A stretch of 64,000 bases of DNA from Asterias amurensis (taxonomy: Eukaryota; Echinodermata; Asteroidea; Forcipulatida; Asteriidae): assembly GCF_032118995.1 (NCBI RefSeq), contig NC_092651.1:12611285-12675284 (forward strand), written 5' to 3'. Shown here one piece after another: positions 1 to 10,305 of the stretch. Positions within the stretch are counted from its first letter, which is position 1; the number at the start of each line of letters is the position of its first letter. The notes below the pieces were generated by a model that saw only the letters and a program-made list of their open reading frames with translations, did no database searches and was not told the DNA's origin. A program made the position numbers and the translations under genes.

Positions 1-325
1 GGTCTACAAAAAGCGTTTATAACTGTTTTAAAAAAAATAAATATGGTTGGAAAGATGTTTTAAAAGTAGAATACAATGACCCACACAAATTTGCCTCGAA
101 ATTGCGTGGTTTTCCTTTTACTGTGCGAACTAACATGGTCTGCCATTTATGGGAGTCAAAAATTTGACTCCCATAAATGGCCGACCGTGTTAGTCGACGT
201 GGTAAAAGGAAAACGGTGCAATTTCGAGGCATGTTTGTGTGGATCATTTTTAAACATCTTTCTACCCATATGCATTTTATAACAATCGGATAAAAACGCT
301 TTTCAAAGACAAACTCGATCCAAGG
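1..325. repeat. Foldback (hairpin) element, cut by the window edge
   Basis: Almost the whole stretch folds on itself. Positions 143-160 and 163-180 are perfect 18-base inverted arms around a 2-base loop. Outer segments still pair imperfectly, for example about 85-106 with 217-240, and the first bases with about 294-310. Arms this long around such a small loop are typical of foldback MITEs. Small ORFs on both strands here are by-products of the palindrome. Confidence 0.8.
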
Positions 326-570
326 CAACGTATTCCTTTAATATCATCAAATTGACGAGTGGAAGTATTGTTTTTTTTTAGTAAGTCTTGTTGTCAAAAG
401 GTCACTTACAATAATGACAGCAATAACTAAAGTTAAGCGCTCAACATTGAACAAAATTCAACAAGAATCAGCGAGCTGAGGACAGACTTTCAAATTAATT
501 TGCTCTCAACTGTTAAAAGTTTGTTTTTAACAGAAATGTGTCAATGAATGGCCACGGCCACGACCACGAC

Positions 571-949
571 CATACTATTGAGAATTGTCAAAGACCAGTC
601 TTCTCACTTGCTGTATCTCAACATAATATGCATAAAATAACAAACCTGTGAAAATTTGAGCTCGATTGGTCGTCGGAGTTGCGAGATAACTATGAAAGAA
701 AAAACACCCTTGTCACATGAAGTTGTGTGCTTTCAGATGCTTGATTTCAGGACCTCAAATTCTAAACTTGAGGTCTCGAAATCAAATTCGTGAAAAATTA
801 CTTCTTTCTCGAAAACTACTCCACTTCAGATGGAGCCGTTTCTCACATTGTTTTATACTACCCCACTCTCCCTATTACTCGTTATCAAGTAAGGTTTTAT
901 GATAATAATTATTTTGAGTAATTACCAATAGTATCCACTGCCTTTATAG
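571..949 (-). mobile_element. TTAA-type MITE, family 1 (copy 1)
   Basis: A ~380-bp non-autonomous element with inverted ends resembling GGCAGTGGACACTATTGG and its complement. The best copies (25205-25586 and 35410-35783) are bounded by TTAA on both sides, as expected for piggyBac-type insertion. The body holds an internal palindrome around GAGACCTCA/TGAGGTCTC and a conserved stretch containing CACAGGTTTGTTATTTTATG. This copy lies just downstream of the last visible exon of the minus-strand CCP gene. The strand given is relative to the 25205 copy. No transposase is encoded. Confidence 0.85.
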
Positions 950-958
950 GACCTAGTC

Positions 959-1404
959 TTATTCCATAAACAACGTTTCGTAATCTGTACAGTTACCGTA
1001 ACAATGAGGAAGGGTCCCGACGACGTTTCCTGCTGAGCAGTACACGGCGTAGTTGGCGGGTTTTATGGTGTGCCCAGAGTCACAGATGTACCTCACAGTG
1101 TAAAAGGACCTCCCTAGAACATCACGCTCTACTCCATACTGTGGGCTAGAGTTTGGAACGGATGGAATCCTTCCGCAGCGAGTACCATCTTCAACTCTGG
1201 AGGGATAGCCATCGTCCCGTTGCTGTGTCTGCTGTGGCCGGCAAGTCGGCAGACTCCCGTTCCATCTCTGTCCATCGCAAAACAGAGCTGCAGAACCTGA
1301 CAAGTCGTACCCAGGATGACACGTCATCTTCAACACCATCGACTGTTTAACGACAATCACACCATTAGAGACGGCGTTTACTCTGGGAATTCGGCAGCCA
1401 GCAC
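959..1404 (-). CDS. Gene A exon 4 (CCP4-CCP5, possible terminal exon)
   Basis: Acceptor AACCAG|GT. It encodes two CCPs starting GCRIPRV and RCGRIPSV. At the point where gene B splices (TTACG|GTAAT), gene A has TTACG|GTAACTG and stays open for a few more codons before TAA at 961-959. Either the ancestral donor is read through, making a short terminal exon, or it is still used and the next exon lies outside the window. In gene B the next exon is 1.7 kb further on, which here would fall beyond the left edge. Confidence 0.75.
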
Positions 1405-4400
1405 CTGGTTCCAAACAATACAGAGAATAAACAGTAACATAAATGTAACGAATTGGAACTGGATTTCAACAAGATTTGGTAAAATGATGTTGATCAATAA
1501 AGGACTTTTAAATTTGTCTCATTTGATAAGAATTTATATTAACAGATACAAACAAAACTTACGAGCGCAAACAGCTGCTATGCCATTCCATTGGCCATCA
1601 GAGTTGCATTGTAAAGTCTTGGACCCAAGCTTTTGGGTGAAGCCAGAGGCACACGAATATGAAACACCTCGTCCACCTTGCGTTATCGTCATTATTGCAT
1701 TGAGAATTCTTGGAGGATCCGGGCAACTAGGAGCAGAGTTATGTGGCGATTTCTGTAGGACGCACCGGGGTTCATTCCTCCAGCGGGTTCCATCACAGTA
1801 AATGAACGCGGGTCCCTCGAGCTCATACCCAGCCCAGCAGTCGACCTTCCAGACGGTACCTCTGTTTCGACGAGTCATGCTGGAAAACTCTACCACCGAT
1901 TTTTCTGCACAACCTTTAGCTGGTTGTATACACAAAGTAAAACGTTTTTTTTTATTAAGGTGTTGAGAGGCCTTTTCAGATTGACTCATCATAGCTGACG
2001 CATTAGTTTGATATAAGTGTGATTGTTATATTTGTATGTCCTTAGGCATCTCTCTACAAGCCTCGGCTTCTAGATGATGCTGCCATACTTTATTTACATA
2101 TTAATCTCTCTCTGCCTTGTTGTTTGTTGGTTACTTCTTTATAAACTATTGTTATGGCTTTGTACTGTTTTCTTGAAGTATGGAAATAAATACGAAGCTT
2201 TGAATTGAATTGAATTTAATGTGACTGTGAAGTTGTATGCCTGTTCTAATGTGTATTTTTTCAAAACAACAAACTGGAAAACTCGAATTTAGATGTAGGG
2301 TCCGCTTGTTCAGTGACCATAGATTATAATTTAAATTACATATCTATTGTTAGTTATACGGTGACGCTTACGGAGAAAACAATCCGTCTGAAATAAATAC
2401 AGGAAGAATCGAGTGAGTTTGTTATTTATTTATTTGTATATTGATTTTTGGTTCTCCTCACATGTTTAAAAACTTCTTTGTTTTCTTTCTTTTCTTTTTT
2501 ACAATATCATGTCCAATGATTTTGTAAAAAAAACTTCACATTGTCTTACTTTCACTATGTGTTCATTGAACCTATACAGGATGTGAAACAACAAGTAAAC
2601 TCATCCACTCCTGAGCACACAGCGATAACCCCAACATTCTCCAGAAGACGATCAGAGCATACTGATCGAAACGTCGAGTTAATCCAACGGTTCTTTTCAG
2701 AACCACCCCAACTCATTTAGAGATTGTTATTACATGGTGTTACCGCAAACTCTTCTATATCTTATTTCCACCACGCAAAGTTTCAAATCCTACTAACCCC
2801 AACCCAATGTCTTTTCTGGCCGTACTGTCATTCGTGTTACAGTGAACGACAATGCTCCGACTCTCAATGACGAAACCACCGTTTTCACGATGTCATTGCT
2901 GTTTTTCTAAGATGGAGACCATTGCAAACGTGACGCCATTTTATTTGATACTCTTTTAGAGCCGAAATTAAAACATGACTTTATCTGACAGCAATAGGTC
3001 GGACATTTCAAAGTGCGGCATGCCTCCAAGATATACAGACCATACACTTGAAATGTGACGTCATTTTATTTGATACCTGTTCAGAGCGAAATTGAAACGT
3101 GACGTCATCGGGCAACACAACAATAATTATGTACATTCCAAAGAGGAAAAGTTGCCAGTCAAACGGTGAAATTCAATGCCTTTCTGGTTGAATAACATCA
3201 ACATTTAGGAACGAACTGAAAGTTCTTTCATATAAAAATGTACCATTTGAAATGTGACGTCATCGAACGGTTTTGCACTTTGACAAAAATTGCCATTTAA
3301 CCATTTATTCCATTAAACCATTGTCAACGTAAAGGTAAGAGACCGTTTATGATTTTTCCATTTTCATCAGAACTTTATTTATTGAAAAATGAGTGAATCA
3401 AAAAACTGTATTTGACCTCGGAGTCCCTCTTTAAATCACATTGAAGAGCCTTTTACTTCGATCTCCGTAATCAAAACAAATAATGATGAATACAATCCAT
3501 GACAATTATTTATACTATTTCATAGTTTTCTCTTATACATGATTATTATACTCTATGAATGGTCGGTTGTAGGCCTATGGCGTGTTTAAAATGAAAACAG
3601 TTCCTGGCTAAAAAGCAATGCTTTTCTTACCTGAGCACACTGGAACAGATCCAACCCACTGTCCGTCCAGGCATCGTAGTGTGTTTCCATTGGGTCCATA
3701 CAATGCGTACCCAGGGTTACAGCGGTAGAAGATATTGCCCAGAATCTCGTCGAGGGTGGAGGCACCGTTCTCAAGCTTAGGCGGGCTAGGGCAGGGGTTT
3801 ACAACAGTAGCAAGGGGCTGGGAGTCCGGCTGAACTTCGTGTGAGTCGTTATCTTTATAATAATTGAATACAGTGAGCATGGTTAGCCACTTGAAGATGA
3901 TTCTGGCATACTGATCAAACTTGTTCCACCCAATAGTTCTGATCTCAGAAAAACATAGTGCTTATATCTTTCGTTTTGGCCCAGAACGTGTTTTGGTATT
4001 TGGTTGTTAATATTTCTTCAAGGCAGTGGACACTATTGGTAATTACTCAAAATAATTATTAGCATAAAACCTTTCTTGGTAACGAGTAATGGGGAGAGGT
4101 TGATGGTATAAAACATATTGTGAGAAACGGCTCCCTCTGAAGTGACATAGTTTTCAAGAAAGAAGTAATTTGCCACAAATTTTATATCGAGACCTCAGAT
4201 TTAGAATTTGAGGTCTCGAAATCAAGCATCTAAAAGCACACAATTTCGTGCGATAAGGGTGTTTTTTTCTTTCAATATTATCTCGCAACTTCGATGACCA
4301 ATTGAGCTCAAATTTTCACAGGTTTGCTATTTTATGCATATGTTGAGATACACCAAGTGAGAAGACCGGTCTTTGACAATTACCAATAGTGTCCAATGTC

Positions 4401-6392
4401 TTTAAACAGTTGTAAAGTTATTATGTACCTGCAGTATGGCCTACTACTTGTTTTTAAAAACTTATCCCATTGTACTTTGTTTTGGCTTTCGTGTGTGACT
4501 TGTTTTCTTTTTGCATTTTAACATATACTTAATTTTGTTTGCCTCCGGGGTTTAATACTTGGCTGATTACGCTTCACTTTTAATTAATTACATTTTTTAA
4601 TGTTTAAACTTTTTTTAATAAGTATTATAAGTAGTACAATTTGTATCGTGCTCAATTGGCTTTGGGGTACTACATAAGCGCCATATAAGTACAATGTATT
4701 ATTATTGTTCGTTATTACAAAACAATTTCTATAAGCTTCATCAAACTTGAAACTGTTTAAGGGAGGCAGTGGCCCGCTTTATGGACCCTGCATATTAAAG
4801 GTGAAGTAAACTTCTGTTTTTGTTTAACACTTCGATTGTTTGAATTCTATATAAATGTAGATGTACACAATAAAAAATAAAATAACAATTCTCTCTTTGG
4901 AGAAATCACCGAAAATCCGGAGCAAACAATGTCCACGCAGGAAGAATAATCCCTAAATAGCCCGCCCCCCCCCCCCCCCCTAAATAGGAAAACATCTTCT
5001 GATGAGCATTACCGTTCTAGTTATCTATTTTACATAACCACATTATTTCGAAGTGAAATGTTTCTCAAAATGCTTTATACCATCAAACCCTGCTGTAGGC
5101 CAAAAGTTGTTATTGCCTTCCTTTTTACAAAACGTATACCTTCTCTTTAATACCACGAAGTGTCTTTATATTTATATTTGCACACATTTATTTCATTACT
5201 GCTCTACATGTACACTTTACTTACACATTTAACAAAGTTTTATAATTATATTCAAATTATTTTTCAGTAGTTTACAGTATTACTTAGTATCTTAGGATAT
5301 GAAAGTTTACAATGATTTAGATAGTTATATATTAGGAAGCTTTTAAACCAGGAAGCTTTTATGAACTGTGTGTGTGCATAATATATATAAATTTGCATCA
5401 GGGATAAAGAATATTCATTTTTTTTAACCCATACACCGATGTTTGTTAGCATTGTATACTCAGTACCTACCCGAGTCATGTGAAAACAAATTCACAGTCA
5501 TTTTACTCGGGTGGGATTTGAACCCACGACCCTTGCAATTCTAGAGCATAGCCTTACTAACTAGACCACCGAGATTGCCCGGTAGCTAGATCAAGTTTGA
5601 ATCCTATGTTTTATAGCAGCGGGTACCGCAACGATACAATATATACAATATAATTGTGTGCAGTATAGGGAGTGAGTTTCTTGAATAACTATTACAAATC
5701 TCCTTGCCTTTTTCTGATTATAATCAAGACAAATCACGTGGGTCCGTTTGACTATCGGTGCTGCATACTCCTAAGGAGTATGCATGGTTTTAGGTATTTT
5801 TTAAATCAGTACCAATCATGTGCTAGTAACTGGGGAAATGCACATGGTTTAAAACCATCTTAAAAACATGCCTTTTATGAATAAATCAAACGGTTAGGTA
5901 TTTTTAGTAGGACAACCTCCTGACCCCAGCATCCCAGTGTTTGTAAGCTAAACCATGTGACGTGAACCAAACTTCGTTGTAGTTGCTGTTTGTACATGGT
6001 CCACAAAGACTCGACATTGAACATGAATGCTTGACCAGAGATATAAATTGAAGAAATCCTCAAACTAACGTCAGTACTATACAATACTTCTGTCTACATT
6101 GTGGCAACATTGTTGATTGTAATTAGTGTGTATTGTCATTCCACAACAGACTGTGTAAGACTTGTTCGTGTTTGATCATCACCTTCAAAAAGAGCACTTT
6201 CGTCCACACGATCAAAACAAATGTGCGATGTAATTTTGAAGGTTATCACAAACTTTTTAACGTGCAACCAATTTTCCTAGTACTGAATAGTGACTACATG
6301 TACATGGTATACATACCGTCTGTGTAGACTAACACTGGTCCTCCGAGCAAACACACAGCCGCCACAACCACCAGATTCACCCACAACGTCAT
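959..6392 (-). CDS. Gene A: secreted protein with five CCP/sushi domains
   Basis: Four exons read on the minus strand: 6392-6317, 3852-3631, 1919-1563 and 1404-959, giving 366 aa and a TAA. Exon 1 encodes a hydrophobic signal peptide. Exon 2 has one CCP; exons 3 and 4 have two each, with four cysteines per domain and mostly a Trp before the last one. Every intron interrupts after codon position 1. Exons 2-4 are close paralogues of exons 2-4 of gene B (37503-39955), inverted and on the other side of SVEP1. Exon 2 has the same length in both genes (222 bp). CCP-rich secreted proteins usually act in complement-like recognition or extracellular matrix; the role here is unknown. The stop lies in sequence that is intron in gene B, so further exons may exist beyond the left edge. 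Confidence 0.8.
1563..1919 (-). CDS. Gene A exon 3 (CCP2-CCP3)
   Basis: 357 bp, phase 1 at both ends; acceptor ACAACCAG|CT and donor GCTC|GTAAG. Two complete CCPs: the first starts GCAEKSVVEF and contains YCDGTRW, the second starts SCPDPPRIL and ends GIAAVCA. The gene B counterpart (39052-39396) is four codons shorter between the two domains. The intron to exon 4 is only 158 bp, matching the 151-bp intron in gene B. Confidence 0.85.
2035..2220 (+). mobile_element. Non-LTR retrotransposon 3' end
   Basis: AT-rich tail with ATGGAAATAAATACG followed by TTGAATTGAATTGAATTT, a LINE-type 3' end with a short simple-repeat tail. No reverse-transcriptase coding sequence precedes it. It sits in an intron of gene A, whose sense strand is the opposite one. 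Confidence 0.5.
2641..2765 (+). mobile_element. Stem-loop repeat with a hammerhead-like core (Penelope-like?)
   Basis: The stretch contains CGATCAG-AGCATA-CTGATCG followed by AAACGTCGAG, then TTCTTTTCAGAACC and a TGGTGTTACCGCAAAC tail. The same unit recurs inverted at about 17800-17905 and 58070-58185, and its tail recurs at about 22790-22912. Penelope-like retroelements carry hammerhead ribozymes with a stem II followed by GAAAC-GTC. Here the upstream CUGANGA box is degenerate (CAGAAGA), so the assignment is tentative. Confidence 0.4.
2925..3265. repeat. Tandemly duplicated ~120-bp unit with TGACGTCA palindromes
   Basis: The motif GTGACG(T/C)CATTTTATTTGATAC, followed by GAGC(C)GAAATT, occurs near 2930 and again near 3055. 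Perfect TGACGTCA palindromes lie at 3056-3063, 3100-3107 and 3255-3262. The octamer is the CRE/ATF site of animals. Nothing shows that it regulates gene A; it may just be repeat sequence. Confidence 0.5.
3631..3852 (-). CDS. Gene A exon 2 (CCP1)
   Basis: 222 bp, acceptor TTATAAAG|AT, donor CTCAG|GTAAG, phase 1 at both ends. It encodes a Ser/Asp-rich lead-in (DNDSHEVQPDSQ) and one CCP from NPCPSPPKL to GSVPVCS with four cysteines and a conserved Trp. An alternative reading starts translation at an ATG at 3880 inside the intron sequence. The phase match with exon 1, and the identical arrangement in gene B, favour splicing. Confidence 0.85.
4019..4406 (+). mobile_element. TTAA-type MITE, family 1 (copy 2)
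   Basis: Full-length copy with the left end AAGGCAGTGGACACTATTGG and the right end CCAATAGTGTCCAATGTC followed by TTTAA. It is in the same orientation as the 25205 copy. The left flank reads TTCAAGG, a mutated TTAA. Confidence 0.85.
5495..5600 (-). mobile_element. tRNA-derived SINE head
   Basis: On the minus strand the sequence contains an A-box-like GTGGTCTAGTTAGTAAGG and a B-box GGGTTCAAATCCCACC, spaced as in a tRNA gene. The acceptor arms are unpaired and a mutated spacer replaces the anticodon arm, so this is a Pol III-promoted SINE and not a tRNA. A sister head lies at 42965-43050. Confidence 0.65.
6317..6392 (-). CDS. Gene A exon 1 (start codon and signal peptide)
   Basis: ATG at 6392-6390, then 25 codons with the hydrophobic core VNLVVVAAVCLLGG and a donor GACG|GTATGT leaving phase 1. 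It joins in frame to exon 2 at 3852. The signal peptide does not resemble that of gene B, so the paralogy of the two genes is clear only from exon 2 onward. An open frame continues upstream through the CT repeat, but the hydrophobic segment fits this ATG. Confidence 0.7.
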
Positions 6393-6403
6393 GCTGACGT
6401 AAA

Positions 6404-6428
6404 ACTCTCTCTCTCTCTCTCTCTCTCT
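6404..6428. repeat. (CT)n microsatellite in the gene A 5' leader
   Basis: A pure CT run about 12 bases upstream of the gene A start codon, on the transcribed side as (AG)n. Such tracts are length-variable and can lie in 5' UTRs or promoters. No TATA box was recognised nearby. Confidence 0.8.
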
Positions 6429-6432
6429 GACA

Positions 6433-7518
6433 AGTCTAGTCTTCACCGATGAGATTTCACAAATTGATGAAGAAAATCGCAAAATCCAGAGTTGAATTGT
6501 GGGCTCACGTTGCAAGGAGAAACTCAATGCTGGTGTGAAACGAGCAGTTGAATCTATACCAAGAAGTAGAGGACTGTACCCGGAACTCGCTACCACAAAC
6601 ACAAAACCGGAACCGGATGGGCTTGCGTACATTGTTTGGCTCTCACTGATGATATACACGCTGTCACATAGGAGCCGTGTTAATAGAGCAGTCTCTGCAT
6701 CAAGGGTGGCATAAAAATACAGTTTCCATAGATGTTTCCTCTTCTGGCAACTAATTTAAGCAGCGGGGGCAATTCAACTTGAGGATTGTTTTAATGGTGA
6801 TCGTAAGTTGAGGGAGTCACCTCATAGTTTTCTCCCCCGTGAGTTTCTTTCGACGAGCCGGTCGTGGCTTGAAGCTTTCTCCTGGTAAGTTCTGTTTCAA
6901 TAAATTAAAAAAACATGTACAAAAGAAAATAAGATTTTCACTTTTTTTTCCAGAGAGGTTCGATGCTGCTTGAACTACCAGCCTTTTCTAACCCAATTGA
7001 GATTCCCTTGCCAAATATTGTTTGCCTCAGATACCACTTTATGGCTCCCGTGTCTTTGTCTGAGTTCTTCAGCATACTTTGAAACTGTAATTTTCGAAAT
7101 ATATTTTTACGAATAATAATAAGCATGTTTCTTTTTCACAGAAAGTAAACATTAAATTAAGTTGAGCTGGCGATGCACGAACCATAATTAAAGAAAATTA
7201 TTGCTCCATCATTTTCATAACAAACAATGTATTCTTTATGCTATACATATCTTTACGGAAGCTTTCATCTCTAAAGTTTGTTCATATCTAAATAATGAGT
7301 TTTTGTACATGTTTTGTTAGGCCATGGAAAAAGAATCCACGTATACTCCTCACCCCACTGACTAATTAAAGAATCTAAATGACTGAGTCAGTCTCCTGGC
7401 GTGTGCATCTCTTTGACGATTCCCTTGTGGATAAAACATTTTGAAAACTGATTAAGGTGTACAAACTTGGGTATAACCACAAGGGAAACTGACTGGGTAT
7501 ATGTTATACAATTCTGGG
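6433..7518. other. Intergenic region, nothing recognised
   Basis: Head-to-head intergenic DNA between gene A (minus) and SVEP1 (plus). No conserved coding frame, tRNA or intact repeat was found. Promoter elements for gene A presumably lie at its left end, but no convincing motif was seen. Confidence 0.5.
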
Positions 7519-7915
7519 TTAAAGGCACTGGACACTATTGGTAATTGTCAGAGACTAGTCTTCACGGTTGGTGTATCTCAACATATGCATAAAATAACAA
7601 ACCTGTGAAAATTTGAGCTCAATCGGTCGTCGAAGTTGCGAGATATTAATGAAAGAAAAAACACCCTTGTCGCACCATGGCCATACGACGTTGTGTGCCT
7701 TCAGATGCTTGATTTCAAGACCTCAAATTCTAAATCTGAGGTCTCGAAATCAAATTCGTGGAAAATTACTTCTTTCTCGAAAACTACGTCACTTCAGAGG
7801 GAGCTGTTTCTCACAATGTTTTATACCATCAACAGCTCCCCATTGCTCGTAATCAAGTAAGGTTTTATGCTAATAATTATTTTGAGTAATTACCAATAGT
7901 GTCCACTGCATTTAA
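7519..7915 (-). mobile_element. TTAA-type MITE, family 1 (copy 3)
   Basis: TTAA at 7519-7522, then AGGCACTGGACACTATTGG. The right end is CCAATAGTGTCCACTGCA with TTAA at 7912-7915. Inverted relative to the 25205 copy. The internal GACCTCAAATTC...GAGGTCTC palindrome is preserved. Confidence 0.9.
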
Positions 7916-8691
7916 GCAAAGACTACTTTACCGGAGCGGGACCTGAACCTGTGACCTCTAGATACACCATGGAGGGAGATTGTTTGGAAAGTCCAGGAGC
8001 GGGGTTCTTGAGTGTATTCAAATAAGAAGGTACTTACACAAATTCACAGAGAGCAGAGTTTGCAAAACTTTCTACATTTGGACACATTTCATACATCGTA
8101 ACGACATTTTTTTTTTCTTTCTCGACGCCACTGCAAAATATAACTTGCAAAAAGGTTCTGAAATCAGACCAAATTGTGTACACGTTGCAATGGCAAATGC
8201 AGTGTGTGTGGCGTTATTTTCGGAAAACTCGCTGGCGCCCCAAAATCCCCGTATCGCACAGACATTTTGACAGATAATTTGGGGCATATTTTAGCCACTG
8301 TCTAGAGTTGCAGATTTTAATAATTGAAATTTGAGGACCAACAGATAAGCAAAGACGGCAACCTACTTTACCCACATGGGATAATTTACACCGATTTCTT
8401 GAACTAAAGTCGCATATGTTGGGGGCTTTGCCAGCAACGAAAAGGTTATTGTACAATATCCCGACTTCAAAATAGTCATTATAATTATATCAGTAGAAAA
8501 CACATTGATAACAATACCAGAAACACAGTCATTGAACCTTCACCTACAGCAATAAGGAACATCCTCCTTGACGAGGAAGAACATTTTGTACGGGCCTGGG
8601 AAAAAAAACTCAGTTGTGATAACAAAAGGACGTGGAGTGACATGCGTTTGTACCGATCGAAGGATGGAAGATCGGGAGCCTGGGGCACGAT
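7916..8691. other. Intergenic region with a faint SINE trace
   Basis: About 7925-7955 reads GGAGCGGGACCTGAACCTGTGACCTC, a possible inverted Pol III B box from a decayed SINE. The remaining 700 bp show no recognisable gene; the small ORFs on both strands lack domain signatures. Confidence 0.4.
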
Positions 8692-9180
8692 TTAAAGCAC
8701 TGGGCAACCGTTTTTGTTTTTATTGTCTAAACTAGTTTTCTCACTTGGTGTATCCCAACATACGCATAACATTACAAATCTGTGAACATTTGGGCTCAAT
8801 CGGTCATCGAAGTTGCAAGAAAATAATGAAAGAATAACACCTTTGTTGCACAATTATTGTGTTTGCTTTCATTTCGTAACTCATTTGTATCTGATTAAAA
8901 AAAACAAAATCGAACTTCCAATAAAGACAATATGTTTCCTATTGTGTTACAAGAAAAAAACACTTGTTTAACAAAAAGTGTGTGCTTTCAGATGCATAAT
9001 AAAAGACTTCATCTGACGTCTTTCCTTTGTGTATTGAGAAATAAAAAATTACTTTACTTCAGAGGGAGCCGTTTCTCAAATGTTGTATACACTACCAACA
9101 GCTCTCCATTGCTCGTTACCAAGTAAGTTTTAATGCTAACAATTGTTTTAAGTAGTTACCAAATGGGTCCAGTGCCTTCA
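8692..9180 (-). mobile_element. TTAA-type MITE, family 1, diverged (copy 4)
   Basis: It starts TTTAAAGCACTGGGCAACCG and ends CCAAATGGGTCCAGTGCCTT. The order of body motifs matches family 1 inverted, with additional ~100 bp of AT-rich sequence in the middle (about 8880-8960). It is older or rearranged compared with other copies. Confidence 0.7.
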
Positions 9181-9604
9181 CACAAAGGGCTAATCAATCT
9201 GAGCTGTGTATCACTCTTATCTTAACTGCTAAGTGTGGTGTCACAAAACAAATTATTATGGAGATACTTTAGTTTTGTTTTTACCCTTCGATAATTTGCC
9301 AGTGGATTTTTTTTTCACAAAACTCGGCAAAGTACTGATTATACAGTGCTTAATGCATGTCGGTGTAAGGGTGAAAAACGAAGAATAGTCTTTTGTACCT
9401 GGTGCAAGTTTAACATCTGATGAAGACCCGGTTCAAACAGGCGCTTGCGCCGAACTAAATATAGGAACGACTCTGAGTAGACCAGCCTGCACTAAGCGTT
9501 GCACTTTTGCCGTGCCCTGAACACAAATAATTGGAAAATGATACATACAAATCGACAAAAGAGCGAAGTTCAGCGCAATTTTTTTATTTTAAGTTATCAA
9601 TCTG
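9181..9604. other. Intergenic region, unassigned
   Basis: No coding frame. About 9418-9460 contains CTGATGAAGACCCGG followed by an inverted GGCGCTTGCGCC, a possible degenerate ribozyme-like or retroelement end. Nothing firm can be called. Confidence 0.35.
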
Positions 9605-10167
9605 GCGAAACAATCCTTCTGGTCAAGTTATCCGTCTGGTCAAGTTAGCCGTCTGGTCAAGTTAGCAGTCTGGTCAAATTATCCCACTGGTCAAGTTATC
9701 CGTCTGGTCAAATTATATGTTTGGTCAAGTTAGCCGTCTGGTCAAATTATCCCACTGGTCAAGTTATCCGTCTGGTCAAATTATATGTTTGGTCAAGTTA
9801 TCCGTCTGGTCAAAGTATCCGTTTGGTCGTGTTATCCTTCTGGTTAAGGTATCCTCCTGGTTAAGTTATCCGTCTGGTCAAGTTATCCGTCTGGTCAAGT
9901 TATCCGTCTGGTCAAGTTATCCGTCTGGTCAAGTTATCCGTCTGGTCAAGTTCTGGTCAACAAATCCGTATGGTCAAGTTTGCCGTCTGGTCAATTATCC
10001 GTCTGGTCAAAATATCCGTCTGGTCAAGTTATTTATCTGGTCAAATGAATCCGTGTGGTCAAGTTATCCGTCAGGTCGAATTATCCGTATGGTCAAAACC
10101 GTCTTGTTAAATTTGTCCATCTGGTCATTTTAACCGTCTGGTCAAGTTAGTCGTCTAGTCAAATTAT
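9605..10167. repeat. 17-bp minisatellite (TCTGGTCAAGTTATCCG)n
   Basis: About 30 imperfect copies of a 17-bp unit. Variants include TATATGTT and AGCCGTC replacing TATCCGTC, and a higher-order block around 9690-9790 is itself repeated. Because the unit length is not a multiple of three, the 138-codon open frame through it (about 9717-10133) shows Ser/Gln/Val/Lys/Leu repetition shifting between frames. That frame is judged an artefact. The array ends about 140 bp upstream of the SVEP1 start codon. Confidence 0.95.
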
Positions 10168-10305
10168 CTATCGGCATGGTCTCTTCCCGGCACACGATGC
10201 ACTGTTTTTAAGCATTTCTAGATTCTCTCAATATCTCTGGAGTATAATGATATGAAGTAATGATTTCATTGTCACATTATCTCTGTGTGATGGCTAGATT
10301 CGATA

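Larger units (their letters stand above)
3853..6316 (-). other. Gene A intron 1
   Basis: No coding signal. It holds a family-1 MITE (4019-4406), an AT-rich non-LTR 3' end around 4440-4720 ending with CATAAGCGCCATATAAG, a run of C at about 4963-4980, and a tRNA-derived SINE head at 5495-5600. The rest is unassigned AT-rich sequence. Confidence 0.6.

Noticed and set aside
3056..3262. Cluster of TGACGTCA sites as a gene A enhancer
   Set aside because: Two of the three sites lie in a tandem duplicate inside an intron, and nothing ties them to regulation. Recorded only as a repeat.
3608..3880. Translation of gene A starting at ATG 3880
   Set aside because: The splice from exon 1 to 3852 is in phase and matches gene B exactly. 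The extra residues from 3880 to 3853 are intron sequence in both genes.
5495..5600. Possible tRNA gene on the minus strand
   Set aside because: A and B boxes are recognisable, but the acceptor and anticodon stems do not pair, and the same head recurs in repeats. Called a SINE. The same applies at 14780-15115, 26265-26400 and 42965-43050.
6294..6659. 121-codon minus-strand frame starting upstream of gene A exon 1
   Set aside because: The upstream half translates the CT microsatellite (Arg-Glu repeats). The real start is taken to be the ATG at 6392 before the hydrophobic signal peptide.
9717..10133. 138-codon open frame on the plus strand
   Set aside because: It is entirely made of the 17-bp minisatellite. 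The apparent Val/Lys/Leu/Ser periodicity follows from the repeat and no domain or splice context supports it.
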